DNA from: Carallia brachiata
Taxonomy: Eukaryota; Streptophyta; Magnoliopsida; Malpighiales; Rhizophoraceae
Assembly: GCA_021464245.1 (NCBI GenBank)
Contig: JADCRB010000066.1
Span: forward strand, 2,021,548-2,085,547
Direction: 5' to 3'
DNA length: 64,000 bases
Part shown: positions 60,401 to 64,000 of the stretch, in pieces
Position numbering within the stretch: the stretch's first letter is position 1
Layout of the letters: every line of letters starts with the position of its first letter
Notes under the pieces: generated by a model
Database searches by the model: none
What the model saw: the letters and a program-made list of their open reading frames with translations, nothing else
What the model was told of the DNA's origin: nothing
Translations under genes and position numbers: made by a program

Positions 60401-63400
60401 TGCCACATCCGAAATGCCACCACTAGATAACTCCACTGTCTTTTGCCTTTCATTTTAAGCCATTGCAAATTTTCACGCTCAATGTCCCCTTTTTCATCAA
60501 CATTTATGTTAATTTCATGTATGCTTCTGACCCTTTTCGACATTGAACGTGTAACAGGAGTTTTAACAGTATCTCCTCCTTATTTCAGCAAATACGAGTG
60601 ATAAAATATAATTTTAACCTAATATTCTTAAACTCTAACCCAGAATTCGAACAATGGCCCAATTCTCTTCCTACTATCACCACAAATCTAACCATTGAAA
60701 ATATGAACCTAAGTTTGTTAAAGTATAGTCTCACTAACATGTCAGGTGTCAGGACATTACGAGCATTTTATACTTTCTTATTTGGACATTTTCTTCGTTA
60801 AGAAGAGTGCATCAAATCTCATATATATATATATAGAGGGTGTAATTCCCAAAGTAATCCTTATTTTTCCTCTACACGTCGTATCCTCTCACTATACTTC
60901 CTCATTGCTGACTTAAGTAGAAAGTACTAACGACACTCCATTGCATTCTTCTGTTTTGTAGGTCACAATTCGGATCCTTCATCCTTTGATCTCATGAATT
61001 TCCTCTTATTAGCACAATATAGGAGTTCTGTTCTTTTGTTTCCTTGAATGAGGAGGATAAGACATTTCTGCTGATGACCCAAAAACCAAGTGAAAAAAAG
61101 GAGAGACAAGAAACGGACTTTCACCATTTTTGGCTTCTGTTTCTACGAAGTTATTATGCGGCTCTCCTAATGTTGATGAATGTGGCAGATTGTCAGTGCC
61201 ACTTCAATGTGACTGGGGAATATCAGAATCCACTAGTTAAAATCAAAGCACAATGTTACTGCGTTTTAACTTTCATTTGAACCAAACACCGCACAGCCAA
61301 CATGGAGTGTTTGTATGCAATGATCTTTATTTGAACAATTCTGACGTATATAACAATGCTGTGCTCAGAATCTAGCAGCCAATAAAGAAGGGGGATGCAC
61401 ATTCGTTTAATCCGTCAAAAAAAAAAATAGTTTTTGTTTTGCTGCCCTATAATGTGGAAGGATGGGCCCATTCTAAAGCCTCTAGAGACTACCTACACTG
61501 CATATGATATGATTTTCCGTGCTAGCTTTCCTCAGAACTACTGTTCCTTTTTTTTTTTTTGACCAAGAACTACTGTTTTTCAAAATGAATGTATTTGATT
61601 GATTTGTCTGCATAATTCATTAAATCAGAAATGTGATGTATTTTTGGTTACAATTTTTATCTTTGAGATTTTATATATTAATTTTATGAAGAGAATATAA
61701 AATTTATAATAATTAAAAAAACTATTCTCATTATATAATTTACATTACACCAGACTTTTTAATGAATCAAAAAGAAAAAAAAAGCCATGCAACTTGGCCC
61801 AACTCAGGTTGTATTCTCCTTTATTATTTTCTGGTGGAAAGTGGCAGTTTAGCTAACATGTCATATGCTATACCTTTTCCTCTTTTTTTACCATCATCAT
61901 ATGCTATAATTTGTAGCATAATCCAATGTTGAAGTGTCATGCTTGATACTGTTCCCTTGTGGAAATGTTGTCACACTGGATAGTTGGCTGCGTACAAGAA
62001 GAGATACAGGGAGTGGATGTTCAAAATGAAAAACAGAGAGATAAGTTGAACTGTGCACCAGTCACATGCCAAATAATGATGACTTCTAGAGGTTTCCGTT
62101 ATAGTATCCACATTTGACAAAACAAATAATTGGGAGAAATAACTATGGCTATTGGCTACCTCAGATTGTAGAAGAAAAACCGTAATCAGTGATTTCACAT
62201 CTTTTATTATCTTTTTACTAAAAAATTTACCGAGTAGATATGTAGAAAATATACAATTAATTTAATGACACTTAACAGTTTATCTATTTTTTTATATTTT
62301 AAAATTTAATATACATTTTAAAATTTAATAGTTCCTACTATATTTCTATCCATACGCCTCCACTTACATTTTCCGTTCACCTATTGTAGGGGCCATACCG
62401 TAAGCTTTGAGCCTCAACTCTTGGATGCCACCTCTGCCCCAGAAAGAAGGTGGTAAAAGGAATGTTGTCGGCCGTAGATAAATGTGTATGGCCTGAAAAT
62501 TTAGCCATAAAATATCTAGAATGTGGGCGTCGCTTTATAATTGTTAATTTTTTTTTCCAGTTTTCCCACCCGAAATAAACGACTAAAAATTTAACCAAAA
62601 AAAAAAAAACGACTGAAAAAGTATAACCAGACTTTATTAAGCATTCTCATAAATTGTTGCATATTCTAACCTGATCCAAATTTTGATTTTTAAGTTACAC
62701 ATCAACTATTTTAAAGGAAAACTTGAAATTTTCAAACAGTGGGATCTATATTTTGGATAGAGTATAGCCAATTTCTCATGTCATGTATTAGAGCCCTTTT
62801 ACATTTTAGACTTCATTAAGCTCTTCATATTACCAGACGTTCGAATTGCCCCTCAACATTTGGAAATATATCTAGAATCGGCCTCTAAATTTTACATTCG
62901 GTAAATGTCTATCGCCTGAAAATTTGGCCATAATGTATCTACAACGTGGGCCTCACTTAACAAAAAAAATATAGCTTTGAACTTTTTTTTTTTGAAACTT
63001 CAGTTTTTCCATTCAAAATAACTAAAAATGAAATCATGATAATAAAATGTGCAAAAAAAAAAAAGTATAGCGAAACCTCATTAGGCATTTTTCTTAATTC
63101 ATTGCATATTCTATGTAATTAACATGTTGCATAATATGATTTTTTTAGTTGCACATCTACCATTTTTTGACAAAATACTTGAAATTTTCGAAAAGTAAGA
63201 ATCCACATTAATTTTGGATAGAGAATGACCAATTTCTCATGCCATATGTTGGAGCCTTTTTACATTTTGGACTTGATTAAGCTCTTGATATTACCAGGCG
63301 TTCAAATTGACCCTCAATATTAAATATACAGTTGTTTTTTTTTTTTTCCATGTACCCAAAAAAAAAAAGTATCAAAATTTGGACCATTTTTTAAGTGAGG

Positions 63401-64000
63401 ATACCATCATTGCAGAGGGGCCAAGGAAGGTAAATGACAATTCATGCTGTTCTGTTCGGTACTTCGATTTGGCTTAGCGAAATGTAATGCGTGATCTGTA
63501 CTTCCGGTGGCCTATTAAAGGGAGACCAACAATGTTTAATAAGATCTAAGGAGAAAGACAAAATCAAAGACACAATAAAAACAAATCATGTTGCTCAAAC
63601 AAAAAAAAAAATCATGATGAAAGCAGAATTGGGTTGAAGATCCTTCTATTCAGGTCAAGTTTCAATCTAATTCTCTTGATAAATTTTTTTTAATTATTTC
63701 GTTCCATTATTTTTCCATTTTATTTTTTTCTCTTAGATATGTATAATTTGATTGCATTATTGAAAGCATATGGAAAAATGTGTGGAATGAATTAAAACCA
63801 TATTAAAATGAATACGAAGGATTTGGTTCCCCCAGAATTTATAAAATTGTTCAAGTTTAAACACTCATAATCCTAATTTAACACTAACAACACATCAAAT
63901 TAAAATCAACTCTTTAAATTCTATTTAGGTGCCCACTTTTTTAATTTATTCTAACTAACAAATTTGGATTAGTTCCATCATTTTTCCTTACCCCCGATTC
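57458..64000. other. Intergenic, AT-rich, with a tandem duplication; no gene seen
   Basis: This holds the 5' flank of the tryptophan synthase gene, then long AT-rich DNA. Two short GC-richer patches (58170-58345 and 58730-58800) look like ends of a repeat but could not be classified. A (TA)n tract lies near 60820-60834, and a diverged duplication at 62480-63327 is listed separately. A minus-strand open frame at 60245-60543 was not recognised. Confidence 0.45.
62480..63327 (+). repeat. Diverged tandem duplication, units of about 390-425 bp
   Basis: The copy at about 62480-62868 and the copy at 62903-63327 run in the same order. Matching landmarks are GCCTGAAAATTTAGCCATAA with GCCTGAAAATTTGGCCATAA, TTGGATAGAG, CCAATTTCTCATG, TTTTACATTTTAGACTTCAT with TTTTACATTTTGGACTTGAT, and ATTACCAGACGTTC with ATTACCAGGCGTTC. 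Identity by eye is roughly 75-80% with indels. Neither copy has a coding frame. Confidence 0.8.

Noticed and set aside
60245..60543. Two overlapping minus-strand frames
   Set aside because: The readings looked briefly protein-like, but I could not tie them to any family; left as intergenic.

Overview
The window is nuclear DNA from a flowering plant, most likely a woody or other rosid-like dicot. The genes have GT-AG (occasionally GC-AG) introns and their products are plant-specific. The gaps are long, AT-rich and hold small transposons, including an Au-type SINE, foldback and TIR MITEs, and LINE and LTR remnants. There is no prokaryotic layout: no operons, CRISPR or ribosome binding sites. 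The species cannot be fixed from the sequence alone.

Layout. (1) 551-5330 (+): an eight-exon leucine-rich-repeat receptor-like protein gene. Its last exon runs in frame into the catalytic domain of a GT47 xyloglucan-galactosyltransferase-like protein instead of the usual receptor C-terminus. One frameshift interrupts it. (2) 5331-16285: about 11 kb without a gene, holding a foldback MITE, a tRNA-like/SINE sequence, two GC-richer blocks and a three-copy 49-bp minisatellite. (3) 16286-21023 (+): an intact eight-exon MORN-repeat phosphatidylinositol-4-phosphate 5-kinase. (4) 23381-24380 (-): a two-exon GPI-anchored phytocyanin. (5) 24381-31763: MITE-rich intergenic DNA. (6) 31764-42499 (-): a 17-exon plant GH2 (LacZ-type) beta-galactosidase. 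It is complete in exon content but carries four small deletions that break the frame, and its introns hold two SINEs, a LINE fragment and an LTR-like element. (7) 42500-48328: intergenic, with a degenerate F-box/Sel1-like fragment and a LINE RNase H fragment. (8) 48329-50154 (-): a two-exon T2-family (S-like) ribonuclease with two frameshifts and altered catalytic residues. (9) 55012-57457 (-): an intact four-exon plastid tryptophan synthase beta chain. (10) 57458-64000: AT-rich intergenic DNA with a diverged tandem duplication of about 420 bp.

The genes do not form a pathway. They are independent units for receptor/cell wall, phosphoinositide signalling, apoplastic copper protein, glycan hydrolysis, RNA degradation and tryptophan synthesis. 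The most unusual object is the LRR-GT47 chimera. A second theme is that the chimera, the beta-galactosidase and the RNase are broken only by 1-2-nt deletions, whereas the 5-kinase, phytocyanin and tryptophan synthase are clean. This is either early gene decay or local assembly error. All exon boundaries were worked out by eye from splice signals, reading phase and remembered family features; no database search was possible.
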